From an uncultured Verrucomicrobiota bacterium (lineage in GTDB: Bacteria > Verrucomicrobiota > Verrucomicrobiia > Opitutales > Opitutaceae): a DNA stretch of 64,000 nucleotides. Of the stretch, positions 1-8,790 are shown one piece after another. Made by a program: the position numbers and the translations under genes. Where the stretch lies: assembly GCA_903898675.1 (NCBI GenBank), contig CAIUGM010000014.1, forward strand, positions 124,001-188,000, in the 5' to 3' direction. Within the stretch, counting starts at the first letter, position 1; each line of letters starts with the position of its first letter. Below the pieces are notes generated by a model, which worked only from the letters and a program-made list of their open reading frames with translations, was not told where the DNA came from and made no database searches.

Positions 1-2397
1 CAAAACGGCACGCGCGGCGCGCTGATGACCATCCTGAAGAGCGGCAACGCCTCGACCCTCGACATCATCCAGCGCATCAAGGCCATCTTGCCGCGCGTGC
101 AGTCGACCCTGCCGCCGGAACTGGAGCTCCACCCGCAGTTCGACCAGTCGGTCTTCGTCCGCGCCGCCCTCTGGGGCGTGGTGACCGAGGGCGCGCTGGC
201 GGCCCTGCTGACCGCCGCGATGATCTTGCTCTTCCTCGGCACCTGGCGCAACACGCTGGTCGTCGCGCTGTCCATCCCGCTCTCGAGCTTCTGCTCCCTG
301 CTCTGCCTCGCAGCCTTCGGCCAGACGGTCAACGCCATGACGCTCGGCGGCCTCGCGCTCGCCGTCGGCATTTTGGTGGACGACGCCACCGTCACGATCG
401 AGAACATCGACCGCAACATGGGCCTGAAGAAGTCGCTCATCCAGTCGATCCTCGACGGCGCCGAGCAGATCGCGATGCCCGCGTTCGTCTCGACGCTTTG
501 CATCTGCATCGTGTTCGTCCCGATTTTCTTCCTGCAGGGCACGGCGAAATACCTCTTCAGCCCGCTGGCGATGGCCGTCATCTTCGCGATGCTCGCCTCC
601 TACTTCCTGTCCCGGACCGTGGTGCCGACCTTCGTCCATTTTTTGCTGCACGGTCAGCCGGTGTTCCACGACCACGAGGACGGCCACGTGGATCCGGACG
701 CCCCGAAGGGTGACATCTTCTGGCGCCTGCACGTCCGCTTCAACCGCCACTTCACGCGCTTTCGCGACCGTTACACCGCGGCGCTGGACTGGAGCCTCAA
801 CCACCGGAAGGTGGTCGTGATCGGCACCTTTGTCTTTGTCGCGCTCACCGGCCTGCTCGTGCCCTTCCTGGGCCGTGACTTCTTCCCCATCGTCGACGCC
901 GGCCAGTTCCGGCTGCACGTCCGCGCGCCCGCCGGCACGCGCATCGAGGAGACGGAGCGTGTCTTCACCCAGGTGGAGAATGTCATCCGCGAGGTCATCC
1001 CCGCCGACGAGCTCGTCACGATCCTCGACAACATCGGCCTGCCGAATGGCGGCATCAACCTGGCCTTCGGCGACTCGGCCACCATCAGCGCCGCCGACGG
1101 CGAAATCCTCGTCTCGCTCAATCCGGAAAAGCACGGCTCGACCTGGGCCTACGTCCGCGAACTGCGCGCCCGGCTGAACCGCCAGTATCCCGACTACACT
1201 TTCTTCACCCAGCCTTCCGACATCGTCGGCCAGATCCTGAACTTCGGCCTGCCCGCCCCCATCGACGTCCAGGTCGCCGGCCGCGACCGCTTCGCCAACT
1301 ACGCGCTGGCCCAGCAGATGGCCGCCCGGATCGCCCGGATCCCCGGCGCCGTCGATGTCCACGTCCACCAGGTCGTCAACGCCCCGGCCTTCAAGGTGAA
1401 CGTCGACCGCACGCGCGCCGGCGAGGTTGGGCTCACGCAAAGGGACGTGGCGAACAACCTCCTGATCTCCCTCTCCGGCTCCGCCCAGGCCGCGCCGAAC
1501 TACTGGCTCAGCCCCAACGGCGTCCAATACCTCGTCGCCACGCAGACGCCGCAATACCAGCTCAACTCCATCGAGGCGATGCAGGCCACGCCGGTCTCCC
1601 CGGCCGGCGGTTCCGGCGGCGCCCAGATCCTCGGCAACGTCGCCACCGTGGAGCGCACGACCACGCAGACCGTCGTCGGCCACTACAACATCCAGCCGAT
1701 CTACGACGTCTATGCGAACGTCGACGGCCGCGACCTTGGCGGCGTCTCGGACGAGGTCGCCAAGATCATCAAGGAGTTCACCCCGAAACTGCCGCGCGGC
1801 AGCTTCATCACCCTGCGCGGCCAGGTGGAGAGCATGAACTCGTCCTTCCTCAGCCTCGGCGTCGGGGTGCTCTTCGCCATCATCCTCGTGTATCTCCTGA
1901 TGGTGGTGAACTTCCAGTCGTGGCTTGATCCGTTCATCATCATCATGGCGCTGACCGGTGCGCTGAGCGGCATCATCTGGGCGCTCTACCTGACCCACAC
2001 CACGCTGAGCGTGCCCTCGCTGATGGGCGCGATCATGAGCGTGGGTGTCGCCACCGCCAACGCCATCCTGCTGGTCACCTTCGCCAACGACCAGCGCAAG
2101 GAGGGCAAGGATGCCCGCGCCGCCGCCCTCGAGGCCGGCCACACGCGCCTGCGTCCCGTGCTCATGACCGCGCTCGCCATGATCATCGGCATGCTGCCGA
2201 TGTCGCTCGGGCTCGGCGAGGGCGGCGAACAGAACGCCCCGCTCGGCCGCGCCGTCATCGGCGGCCTCCTGCTCGCCACGGTCGCCACCCTCTTCCTCGT
2301 GCCCGTCGTGTACGCCTCCCTCCGCAAGAAGGAAGGCCACATGCCCGACGAGCTCCTCGCCGAGGAAATGGCCGCGGGTCCCGCGCCGACGCCCTGA
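1..2397 (+). CDS. RND efflux transporter permease subunit, C-terminal part (5' end outside the window)
   Basis: Inner-membrane, proton-driven pump of a tripartite efflux complex. The frame is open from base 1, so the N-terminus is missing; about 798 residues are visible, roughly three quarters of a usual 1030-residue RND pump. A block of membrane segments near the visible start contains GILVDDATVTIENI with the paired acidic residues of the RND proton relay. A long periplasmic porter loop follows, then a second membrane block with GVATANAILLVTF and a closing helix before an acidic tail. The adaptor gene follows 42 bases downstream and the outer-membrane factor after it, so this is a permease-adaptor-channel operon. 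Family assignment is secure; the substrate cannot be read from the sequence. Confidence 0.95.
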   Translation, partial: QNGTRGALMTILKSGNASTLDIIQRIKAILPRVQSTLPPELELHPQFDQSVFVRAALWGVVTEGALAALLTAAMILLFLGTWRNTLVVALSIPLSSFCSLLCLAAFGQTVNAMTLGGLALAVGILVDDATVTIENIDRNMGLKKSLIQSILDGAEQIAMPAFVSTLCICIVFVPIFFLQGTAKYLFSPLAMAVIFAMLASYFLSRTVVPTFVHFLLHGQPVFHDHEDGHVDPDAPKGDIFWRLHVRFNRHFTRFRDRYTAALDWSLNHRKVVVIGTFVFVALTGLLVPFLGRDFFPIVDAGQFRLHVRAPAGTRIEETERVFTQVENVIREVIPADELVTILDNIGLPNGGINLAFGDSATISAADGEILVSLNPEKHGSTWAYVRELRARLNRQYPDYTFFTQPSDIVGQILNFGLPAPIDVQVAGRDRFANYALAQQMAARIARIPGAVDVHVHQVVNAPAFKVNVDRTRAGEVGLTQRDVANNLLISLSGSAQAAPNYWLSPNGVQYLVATQTPQYQLNSIEAMQATPVSPAGGSGGAQILGNVATVERTTTQTVVGHYNIQPIYDVYANVDGRDLGGVSDEVAKIIKEFTPKLPRGSFITLRGQVESMNSSFLSLGVGVLFAIILVYLLMVVNFQSWLDPFIIIMALTGALSGIIWALYLTHTTLSVPSLMGAIMSVGVATANAILLVTFANDQRKEGKDARAAALEAGHTRLRPVLMTALAMIIGMLPMSLGLGEGGEQNAPLGRAVIGGLLLATVATLFLVPVVYASLRKKEGHMPDELLAEEMAAGPAPTP

Positions 2398-2439
2398 AAC
2401 TCCCACCATTTTCCGCTGCAACCCACACCTTTCCCGGCC

Positions 2440-3579
2440 ATGAAGTCCACGTCCCGCTCCCTCATCGTCATCGCCGCCGCCGTCTTCGCGGCGCTCATTT
2501 ATTTCGTCGGCATCCGCCCGCGCCTGCTGGCCAGCTCCGAACTCGCCGACCGGCTCAAGGCCGCGGGCCATCCGCCGGTCAACGTCGTCACCGCCCACCA
2601 CTCGCCCAACGCCAACGAGGTGCTCCTGCCCGCCAGCCTGCGCCCCTTCGTCGAGGCCCCGATTTATGCCCGGACCAACGGTTATCTCGCCCGGTATCTC
2701 GTCGACCTGGGCGACCAGGTGAAGGCCGGCCAGACGCTCGCCGTGATCGAGGCGCCCGAGGTCGACCAGGACCTGAACCAGGCCCGCGCCGCCCTCGAGC
2801 AGGCCACCGCCAATCTTGAGCTCGCCCGCAGCAGCGCGGCGCGCTGGAAGGACCTCGGCGCGCAGAACGCCGTGGCGCAGCAGGAGGTCGACGAGAAGAC
2901 CGCCGCCTTTGCCGCCCGCGAGGCCGACGTCCACGCCGCCCAGGCCAACGTCGCCCGGCTGACCCAGCTCAAGGATTACCAGACGATCACCGCGCCGTTC
3001 GACGGCGTCATCTCCGCCCGCAACGTCGACATCGGCGCGCTCATCACCGCGGGCGGCGGCGGCCGCGAGCTGTTCCGCCTCGCCCAGACCGGCACGCTCC
3101 GGGTCTACGCCAACATTCCCCAGACCTACTTCAACTCCATCAAGCCGGGCCTCGCCGTCGACGTGCTCGTCAACGAATTCCCCAGCCGCGTCTTCAGCGG
3201 CAAGGTCGTCCGGGTGGCCGGCGCCCTCGATGCGGCCAACCGCACGCTGCTGACCGAGGTGCAGGTGCCCAACGAGAAGGGCGAGCTGCTCGCCGGCATG
3301 TTCGGCCAGGTGAGGTTCAAGCTCTCGGCCGGCGAGCCGCCGCTCATCATTCCCTCCAACGCGGTCATCCTGCGCGGTGACGGCACGTTCGTGGCGACGG
3401 TCGATGCCGCGAACGCGCTGCATTTCATCAAGGTAAAGCTCGGCCGCGACTTCGGCCTGACGGTCGAGATCGCCGCCGGTCTCGCCGACGGTGCCGTCGT
3501 GGTCGCCAACCCGAGCGACGCCCTCAGCGAGGGCCAGGTCGTCGAGCCGCTTTATCCCACTCCCGCCAAGAAGGGTTGA
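2440..3579 (+). CDS. RND efflux periplasmic adaptor (membrane fusion protein, HlyD/AcrA type)
   Basis: Periplasmic adaptor that joins the RND pump to its outer-membrane channel; 379 residues, normal for the family. One hydrophobic N-terminal segment (about residues 7-26) serves as signal or membrane anchor. The first lipoyl half-motif (GYLARYLVDLGDQVKAGQ) is followed by an Ala/Glu-rich coiled-coil hairpin at about 105-170, then the second lipoyl half and beta-barrel beginning ITAPFDGVISARNVDIG, and a membrane-proximal domain. Its stop TGA overlaps a possible TTG start of the channel gene, which suggests translational coupling within the operon. Confidence 0.95.
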   Translation: MKSTSRSLIVIAAAVFAALIYFVGIRPRLLASSELADRLKAAGHPPVNVVTAHHSPNANEVLLPASLRPFVEAPIYARTNGYLARYLVDLGDQVKAGQTLAVIEAPEVDQDLNQARAALEQATANLELARSSAARWKDLGAQNAVAQQEVDEKTAAFAAREADVHAAQANVARLTQLKDYQTITAPFDGVISARNVDIGALITAGGGGRELFRLAQTGTLRVYANIPQTYFNSIKPGLAVDVLVNEFPSRVFSGKVVRVAGALDAANRTLLTEVQVPNEKGELLAGMFGQVRFKLSAGEPPLIIPSNAVILRGDGTFVATVDAANALHFIKVKLGRDFGLTVEIAAGLADGAVVVANPSDALSEGQVVEPLYPTPAKKG

Positions 3580-3584
3580 ACCGC

Positions 3585-5117
3585 ATGCACCGACTTTTCA
3601 AAACGGATTGTCATCCTGAGCAGCGCGAAGGATCCACGCGTTGGCACGTGGCGTCGGGCGCGCAGCACTGGATTCTTCGCGCTGTTCAGAATGACAGGAA
3701 CTATGCTCATGGGTTTATTTGCACACCCGGCCTTGTCCTCCTCCTCCTCACCGGCTGCGCCGTCGGTCCCGACTACAAGCAGCCCGACGTGGCCGCCACT
3801 TCCCCCGCCGCCTTCGCCGAGACCGGCCCGTGGAAGGTCGCCGCACCCAAGGACGACCTGCCCAAGGGCACCTGGTGGAAAATCTTCCATGATCCCGCGC
3901 TCGATGCGCTGGAGGCCTCGGCCGCCGCCGCCAGCCCGACACTGCAGGCCGCGATCGCGCGTCGCGACCAGGCCTTCGCCCTCGCCGGCCTGAGCCGCGC
4001 CGATTATTTCCCATCGCTCTCCCTCGATCCCTCGGCGTCACGTGCCCGCTATTCCGGCAACCGCCAGACGCAGGTCCCGGCGACGCGCGCGTCGTACACC
4101 GACAACAGTTTCAACCTGCCGCTCGACCTGAGCTACGAGCTCGACCTGTGGGGCCGCGTGCGCCGCGCCAACGAGAGCGCCCGGGCCCTCGCCGAGGCCA
4201 GCGCCGCCACGTACCAGACCGTCCTGCTCGGCGTGCAGGCGGATGTGGCGTCCGCGTATTTCACCCTGCGCTCGCTGGCCATGGAGCGCGAACTCGTCGG
4301 CCGCAGCATCCAGACGCGGCGCGACGCGCTCGATCTCGTGCAGAAACGTTTCGCCGGCGGCGCCAGCGCGCAGCTCGACGTGCTGCGCGCGCAGACGGAG
4401 CTCGCCACGGCGGAGAGCGACGCCCTCGCCATCGACCAGCGCCGCGCCGCCCTGCGCCACACCCTGGCCGTGCTTTGCGGACAGTCGCCCGAAAAATTCA
4501 AGGTGGACGACAGCGCCGCGCTGCCCGCCACCGTGCCCGCCCTGCCCGTCGGCCTGCCGTCGGAATTGCTCGAGCGCCGGCCCGATGTCGCCACCGCCGA
4601 GCGCACGCTCGCCGCGAGCAACGCCCAGATCGGCGTCGCGAAGGCCGCGTTCTTTCCCGCGATCAAGCTGATCGGTTCCGCCGGCTACAACAGTGACGAC
4701 CTCGGCACGCTGCTCAACTCCGACAGCCGCCAGTGGTCGCTCGGGCCGGCAATCTCGCTGCCGATTTTCCAGGGCGGACGCAACGTCGCCAACTACGACC
4801 GCGCCAAGGCCGCGTACGCCGAGTCGGTCGCCAGCTACCGCCTGCGCGTGCTGGTCGCCTTCCAGGAAGTCGAGGACGGCCTCAGCGGCCTGCGCTACCT
4901 CGACGGCCAGGCCGAGGCGCTCACGCGCGCCGTCACCGCCTCGCGCCAGGCCGCCAGCCTTTCGACCGTCCGCTACAAGGCCGGGCTGGTCAGCTACCTC
5001 GAGGTCGTCGACGCCGAGCGCACCGCGCTGCAGAACGAACGCACCGCGACCCAGCTCGCCACCCAGCGCCTCACCGCGAGCATTTTGCTCGTGAAGGCCC
5101 TCGGCGGCGGGTGGTGA
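3585..5117 (+). CDS. Outer-membrane efflux lipoprotein (NodT/OprM family) with a repeat inserted in its signal-peptide region
   Basis: Outer-membrane channel of the efflux system. The mature part is typical of NodT-type proteins: lipobox LLTGC followed by AVGPDYKQP, two OEP repeats, and a conserved C-terminal half containing ERRPDVATAE and LPIFQGGRN. The lipobox Cys is at about residue 58 when ATG 3585 is used, far later than the usual 15-25. The extra residues come from an 88-base inverted repeat (3609-3696) that is read through in frame. No ATG, GTG or TTG lies in frame between the repeat and the lipobox, so translation must begin before it (TTG 3576, ATG 3585) or in its loop (GTG 3648). 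Product assignment is firm; whether the signal peptide still works is open. Confidence 0.9.
   Translation: MHRLFKTDCHPEQREGSTRWHVASGAQHWILRAVQNDRNYAHGFICTPGLVLLLLTGCAVGPDYKQPDVAATSPAAFAETGPWKVAAPKDDLPKGTWWKIFHDPALDALEASAAAASPTLQAAIARRDQAFALAGLSRADYFPSLSLDPSASRARYSGNRQTQVPATRASYTDNSFNLPLDLSYELDLWGRVRRANESARALAEASAATYQTVLLGVQADVASAYFTLRSLAMERELVGRSIQTRRDALDLVQKRFAGGASAQLDVLRAQTELATAESDALAIDQRRAALRHTLAVLCGQSPEKFKVDDSAALPATVPALPVGLPSELLERRPDVATAERTLAASNAQIGVAKAAFFPAIKLIGSAGYNSDDLGTLLNSDSRQWSLGPAISLPIFQGGRNVANYDRAKAAYAESVASYRLRVLVAFQEVEDGLSGLRYLDGQAEALTRAVTASRQAASLSTVRYKAGLVSYLEVVDAERTALQNERTATQLATQRLTASILLVKALGGGW
3609..3696. repeat. 88-bp inverted-repeat element inside the efflux lipoprotein gene
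   Basis: The left arm starts TGTCATCCTGAGCAGCGCGA (3609) and continues to GGATCC; the right arm GGATTCTTCGCGCTGTTCAG ends in AATGACA at 3696. The arms pair over 27 bases with 3 mismatches. A related copy, also with both arms, is at 11717-11783, and a fragment (GCGCTCAGGATGACAG) is near 16886. Read as protein the left arm gives CHPEQREGST. This looks like a small palindromic non-autonomous element. Confidence 0.85.
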
Positions 5118-5119
5118 GC

Positions 5120-5199
5120 GTAGCCGCGTTGGAGCTTGGCGACAACGTGGTCGGCCGCGTTTAGAACCACCCTTTCGTCTTCGACTCAAGCGCGGCTAC
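5120..5199. repeat. REP pair (BIME-like), GTAGCCGCG family
   Basis: A forward unit begins GTAGCCGCGTTGGAGC and carries GACAACGTGGTC; an opposite unit ends CTCAAGCGCGGCTAC. Each unit starts with GTAG on its own strand and can fold CCGCGTTG against CAACGTGG (one G-T pair). The pair fills the gap behind the efflux operon. Confidence 0.85.
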
Positions 5200-5262
5200 A
5201 GAAATACCGAGCTCTCCTGCCGCCTTGTCTCCCCCGGCTCACGCACCCAACCTACCGGTTCA

Positions 5263-6552
5263 ATGCGCCCCGTCCTCCTGTTTGCCTGCTGGTCGTTGAC
5301 CCTGACCGCCCTGTTCGCGGCCGCCGCGCCGCTCCAGCTCGGCAGCCACCCGGCCCGCTACGCGGCCGACGGTTCGCTGCTGCCGTGGACCTCGTGGACG
5401 GATGCCCTCGCGCGCGAGATGGCGTGGTATGAGAAATGTCCGAGTGACCACGGCTACCCGCGCTTCATCACGGAGACCTTCATGGACGGCGACTATGCGC
5501 CCATCGCGAGCCGCGCGGACATCATACCCGCCACGCAAAACGGCCTGGGGATCATTTCCTATCTGAAATACTACCAATTCACCGGACGCACCCATGCGGA
5601 ATATCTGCGCACGGCCCGGCTGATGGCCGACTATGTCTTGCGCGAGGCCAGCACGCCGGCCGCGGGAAAATATCCGCGCTTCCCCCGCTCCACCGGCCGG
5701 CGCGGGGCGTTTCCCCAGCCGGCGGATTGCGGCACGCAGGACGACCGGCCCCACGAGATCCAGCCCGACAAGGGCGGGATCGTCGGCTTCGCACTGCTGC
5801 AGCTTTACGGCGAAACGAAAGACGCCACCTACCTCGAGGCTGCCCGCCACATCGCGCGGGTACTCGTGGCCAATCTCGGGCCCGGCGACGCCGGCCACTC
5901 GCCGTGGCCCTTCCGCGCCGACTTCCGCACCGGCGAGGCCCGCGGGGCAATCTCCGGCAACATGACGTACATCCTGCGCCTGTTCGACCAGCTCCTGGCC
6001 CGGGGTGAAACGGAATTCGCCGCGCCGCGCGCCGCGTTGTGGCAGTGGATCGTCCGGCATCAGCTCCCAAGTGCCGCCGGCGACGGCCGGCTGTGGGTCG
6101 AGTTTTTCGAGGACCACCACAACCAGGGCAACCGCACCGCGTGGGCCCCGCTGGCGTTGGCCCGCTACCTCATCGAGCAGCGCGGGCAACTGTCACCCGA
6201 CTGGCAGGCGCAGGCGAAGAGCCTGATTGAATTCGTCAACCGCACCTTCGTTCGCGAGCACTGGGGCGTCCTGGCCTGCGGCGAGCAGGACGAGGACCTC
6301 GATCCGTGGGGCGGCATCAACTCCACCTACGGCGCCGTCCTCGCCCAGTATTCCGCCGCGACCGGTTCGCCCGAGTACCGGCACCGGGCGGAGCAGGCGC
6401 TGACCCTCTGCCTGTACGCCATCGACGCCGACGGCGCCCCGCGCGATTCCCTGCTCAACACCGGCCGCGGCGGCTGGCAGGAAGACGCCCACACCGACAA
6501 GGTGCACAACCTCGTCGACGCCCTGACCGCCTTTCCCGAGTGGGGAAAATGA
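5263..6552 (+). CDS. Secreted protein with a predicted alpha/alpha-barrel (six-hairpin) fold, function unknown
   Basis: 429 residues with a clear signal peptide (about residues 1-20, ending in AAAA). The mature protein is a run of amphipathic helices with repeated Trp, Tyr and Gly-Gly-Ile motifs (PDKGGIVGFALLQLYGET, GAISGNMTYILRLFDQLL, DPWGGINSTYGAVLAQ), the look of (alpha/alpha)6-barrel glycoside hydrolases, lyases or epimerases. No single catalytic signature was recognised, so no substrate is assigned. The gene stands alone between REP elements. The reading frame and export are well supported; the fold is an inference. Confidence 0.75.
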   Translation: MRPVLLFACWSLTLTALFAAAAPLQLGSHPARYAADGSLLPWTSWTDALAREMAWYEKCPSDHGYPRFITETFMDGDYAPIASRADIIPATQNGLGIISYLKYYQFTGRTHAEYLRTARLMADYVLREASTPAAGKYPRFPRSTGRRGAFPQPADCGTQDDRPHEIQPDKGGIVGFALLQLYGETKDATYLEAARHIARVLVANLGPGDAGHSPWPFRADFRTGEARGAISGNMTYILRLFDQLLARGETEFAAPRAALWQWIVRHQLPSAAGDGRLWVEFFEDHHNQGNRTAWAPLALARYLIEQRGQLSPDWQAQAKSLIEFVNRTFVREHWGVLACGEQDEDLDPWGGINSTYGAVLAQYSAATGSPEYRHRAEQALTLCLYAIDADGAPRDSLLNTGRGGWQEDAHTDKVHNLVDALTAFPEWGK

Positions 6553-6580
6553 AACTCGCCCAGGGAACCTTCCAGATCCC

Positions 6581-6660
6581 GTAGCCGCGTTGGCCAGTCA
6601 GCTGTAGGCTTGGCGAAGGCTGAAGCCCGGCGACAACGTGGTTCCGGTCTGAGCCACTGC
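6581..6660 (+). repeat. REP unit, GTAGCCGCG family, with an internal insertion
   Basis: GTAGCCGCGTTGG at 6581 and GGCGACAACGTGGTT near 6630-6644 are the two halves of the REP unit, separated by about 35 extra bases compared with the copy at 5120. No opposite unit was found beside it. Confidence 0.65.
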
Positions 6661-6809
6661 AAGCCGGCAAAAAACATCATGACGTCTTAGGCTCTGAAAA
6701 AGGGTCAGGTTGCGGATATTGATGTCCGCGCCTAGCCGTACTAATCCCAAGTCAGCGGACTCAAGAGATCCTCCAATCCAGCTAATGCTTCCGCCACTCA
6801 GCTCCCGGA

Positions 6810-7523
6810 TTGCACTGCACAGAATCCCGGTCTTGCTTGGGCGCTGTGCTTACCTCCCTACCCCTCGTTCGCGCCCGCTGGTTGGGGCTGTGCCTGAGTC
6901 TTGTTCTGTTCGCGCCCGGCGCCCGGGCCAGGCCGTCTGACTGGGCCGCGGACATCGACCAGCTCACGCAGGCCGACGCCGCCCACCCACCCGCGCCGCA
7001 CGGGATCGTCTTTGTCGGCAGCTCTTCCATCCGCTTCTGGGCAACCCTGGAGTCGGACTTCCCCGGGCTGCCCGTCATCCGGCGCGGCTTCGGCGGATCC
7101 GAGCTGGCCGACAGCGTGTATTACCTCGACCGCCTCGTCATCGCCTACCAGCCGAAGACGGTCGTCCTCTATGCCGGGGAAAACGACCTCACCGCCGGCA
7201 AGACGCCCGAGACCGTGGCCGCGGACTTCCACGCCTTCTGCACGAAGCTGCACGCCGCACTTCCCGCCACGAGGATTTTCTACCTCGCCATGAAGCCGAG
7301 CCCCTCGCGCTGGGCGCTCCATGAGAAATTCCAGAAAGGCAACGCGCTGATCGCCGCCGAGTGCGCCGGCGACCCGCGCCTGATCTTTGTCGATGTCTAC
7401 ACCGCGTTGCTCGGCCCCGACGGACTGCCCCGCGCCGAGCTCTTCCGCCCGGACATGCTGCACATGAAGCACGAGGGCTACGAAATCTGGACCCGCCTGC
7501 TGACGCCACTGCTGCAGCAATAA
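6810..7523 (+). CDS. Exported SGNH/GDSL-family hydrolase
   Basis: Serine esterase/lipase-type hydrolase of the SGNH superfamily. Block I is FVGSSSIRFW with the nucleophilic Ser, block II GFGGSEL holds the oxyanion Gly, block III is AGENDLTAG with the oxyanion Asn, and block V is DMLHMKHEGY with the catalytic Asp and His. A hydrophobic stretch (LGLCLSLVLFAPGARA) is the signal peptide, but with ATG 6810 it is preceded by about 25 residues. TTG 6837 or GTG 6849 would give a more ordinary signal peptide, so the start is uncertain. Substrate unknown; acetyl-xylan-type esterases and lysophospholipases share this pattern. Confidence 0.85.
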   Translation: MHCTESRSCLGAVLTSLPLVRARWLGLCLSLVLFAPGARARPSDWAADIDQLTQADAAHPPAPHGIVFVGSSSIRFWATLESDFPGLPVIRRGFGGSELADSVYYLDRLVIAYQPKTVVLYAGENDLTAGKTPETVAADFHAFCTKLHAALPATRIFYLAMKPSPSRWALHEKFQKGNALIAAECAGDPRLIFVDVYTALLGPDGLPRAELFRPDMLHMKHEGYEIWTRLLTPLLQQ

Positions 7524-7531
7524 GCCCGGAA

Positions 7532-7943
7532 GGTTGCCCACGGAACACACGGATGACACGGAATGAAGAGTTTCGGAGGGCCACCACGAAATACACTAAA
7601 CACACGAAAGATAAGATCAGGATCTCTGTGGTTGACCAGCGGGGTCGTTATCCGTGTCGATACGTGTAATCCGCGGTCAAAACCGATTGGAGTGCTCTCT
7701 GCTAGAGAACTCATTCAGAGCCTTAGGGCGGCCGAATCACGCTTGGTCCGGTTGCCTGCGGCCCCGGTCTTGTCGCACCTGCGGCGCTCGGAACGCAAAC
7801 TCAAGCGCGGCTACATTTATTCTGAAACAGGAGCAAAGGTCCGAGTCAGATTTTCGTGTGTTTGGTGTATTTCGTGGTGGCATCCGCCGGTCAGGGTTTG
7901 CCCTTTCCTTCTTCCGTGTCTTCCGTGTGTTCCGTGGGCAACC
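7532..7943. repeat. Composite inverted-repeat element, copy 1 (CAC-unit arms around a REP)
   Basis: This 410-base stretch holds no gene of its own. The left arm (7532-7610) starts GGTTGCCCACGGAACACACG and ends ACACGAAAG; the right arm (about 7850-7943) starts TTTCGTGTGTTTGGTGTATT and ends TTCCGTGGGCAACC, the reverse complement of the left end. Between them lie a second CAC-unit fragment (CGTGTAATCCGCGGTCAAAA, 7664-7683) and a REP-type unit ending CTCAAGCGCGGCTAC (7814). The left arm matches that at 9290-9368 with only a few differences. Confidence 0.8.
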
Positions 7944-8554
7944 CTCCTTCTCCTTCCCCTGCCGAGCGGCTCCGCCAGCAGATCGTTTTCATTGCCGAGG
8001 TCGACAAGCTCAAGGAGGTCTTCCGCCAGACCGTCCTGACCCAGAGCCGCCGCGCCGAGAACAGCGCCGAGCACTCCTGGCACTTCGCCCTGATGATCGT
8101 CGTGCTCGCCGAGCACTCCAACCACCAGCCCCTCGACGTCCTGCGTATTCTCAAGATGGTCCTCATTCACGACCTCGTGGAGATCGACGCGGGCGACACC
8201 TTCGCCTACGACACCAAGAACATGGCCGACCAGCACGAGCGCGAGGCCATCGCGGCCACGCGCGTCTTCGGCCTACTGCCGCCCGACCAGGCCGCGGAGT
8301 TCCGCGCGCTGTGGGACGAGTTCGAGGCGCGCACCACCCCCGAGGCGAAGTTCGCCTGCGCCTGCGACCGCTTTCACCCAATGCTGCTCAACTGCCTCAC
8401 CGAAGGCCATGCTTGGCAGAAGCACGGGATCACCCAGGACCGCGTCCTCGCCCGCAACGCGCACGTCGCCGACGGCTCCCTCGCGATCTGGGAGTACGCC
8501 GTGCAGATGATCGACGAGGCCGTGGCGCAGGGGCACCTGGCGCCGAAGGGGTGA
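7934..8554 (+). CDS. HD-domain phosphohydrolase (YfbR-like, HD_3 family)
   Basis: Metal-dependent phosphohydrolase resembling 5'-deoxynucleotidases. The HD signature is visible as ENSAEHSWHFAL, then IHDLVEIDAGDTFAYD with the metal-binding His-Asp pair, and a later Asp in CACDRFHPML. The domain starts at about PAERLRQQIVF. The frame is open upstream to ATG 7856, but everything before residue about 10 is translated from the repeat at 7850-7943, so GTG 7934, at the very edge of that repeat, is taken as start. Either way the start codon comes from repeat DNA. A role in nucleotide-pool clean-up is the family expectation only. Confidence 0.85.
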   Translation: MGNPPSPSPAERLRQQIVFIAEVDKLKEVFRQTVLTQSRRAENSAEHSWHFALMIVVLAEHSNHQPLDVLRILKMVLIHDLVEIDAGDTFAYDTKNMADQHEREAIAATRVFGLLPPDQAAEFRALWDEFEARTTPEAKFACACDRFHPMLLNCLTEGHAWQKHGITQDRVLARNAHVADGSLAIWEYAVQMIDEAVAQGHLAPKG

Positions 8555-8563
8555 GCGACAACA

Positions 8564-8686
8564 CCCAAGCCACACACCCCGCCCTGTCGGGCACCCCTCT
8601 CTAGAGGGGATTTAAGTCACCAGCTGTCTCGGATTGGGTCCCCTCTTGAGAGGGGTGGCGCGCCGCGACGGGGTGTGTGGCTTGAG
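8564..8686. repeat. MITE-like element with CCCCTCT(TGA)GAGGGG cores, copy A
   Basis: The ends are inverted: CCAAGCCACACACCCCGCC at 8565 and GGGGTGTGTGGCTTGAG near 8685. Inside are two palindromic cores, CCCCTCTCTAGAGGGG and CCCCTCTTGAGAGGGG. A second copy with the same ends and cores is at 10896-11014. Confidence 0.8.
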
Positions 8687-8790
8687 TCTTTCTCCCCACC
8701 CGCTCAGTCAACCGCTTTTCCCCTCACCACACCCTTCGCGTGTCGCCCCTTGGCAAGGGACGTGCTCAAATTCCCCAAACTGACTTCATC

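Noticed and set aside
7654-8604. A 316-codon forward frame across the composite repeat and the HD gene
   Set aside because: Its second half is an Arg-rich shadow of the HD-domain gene and its first half is repeat DNA.
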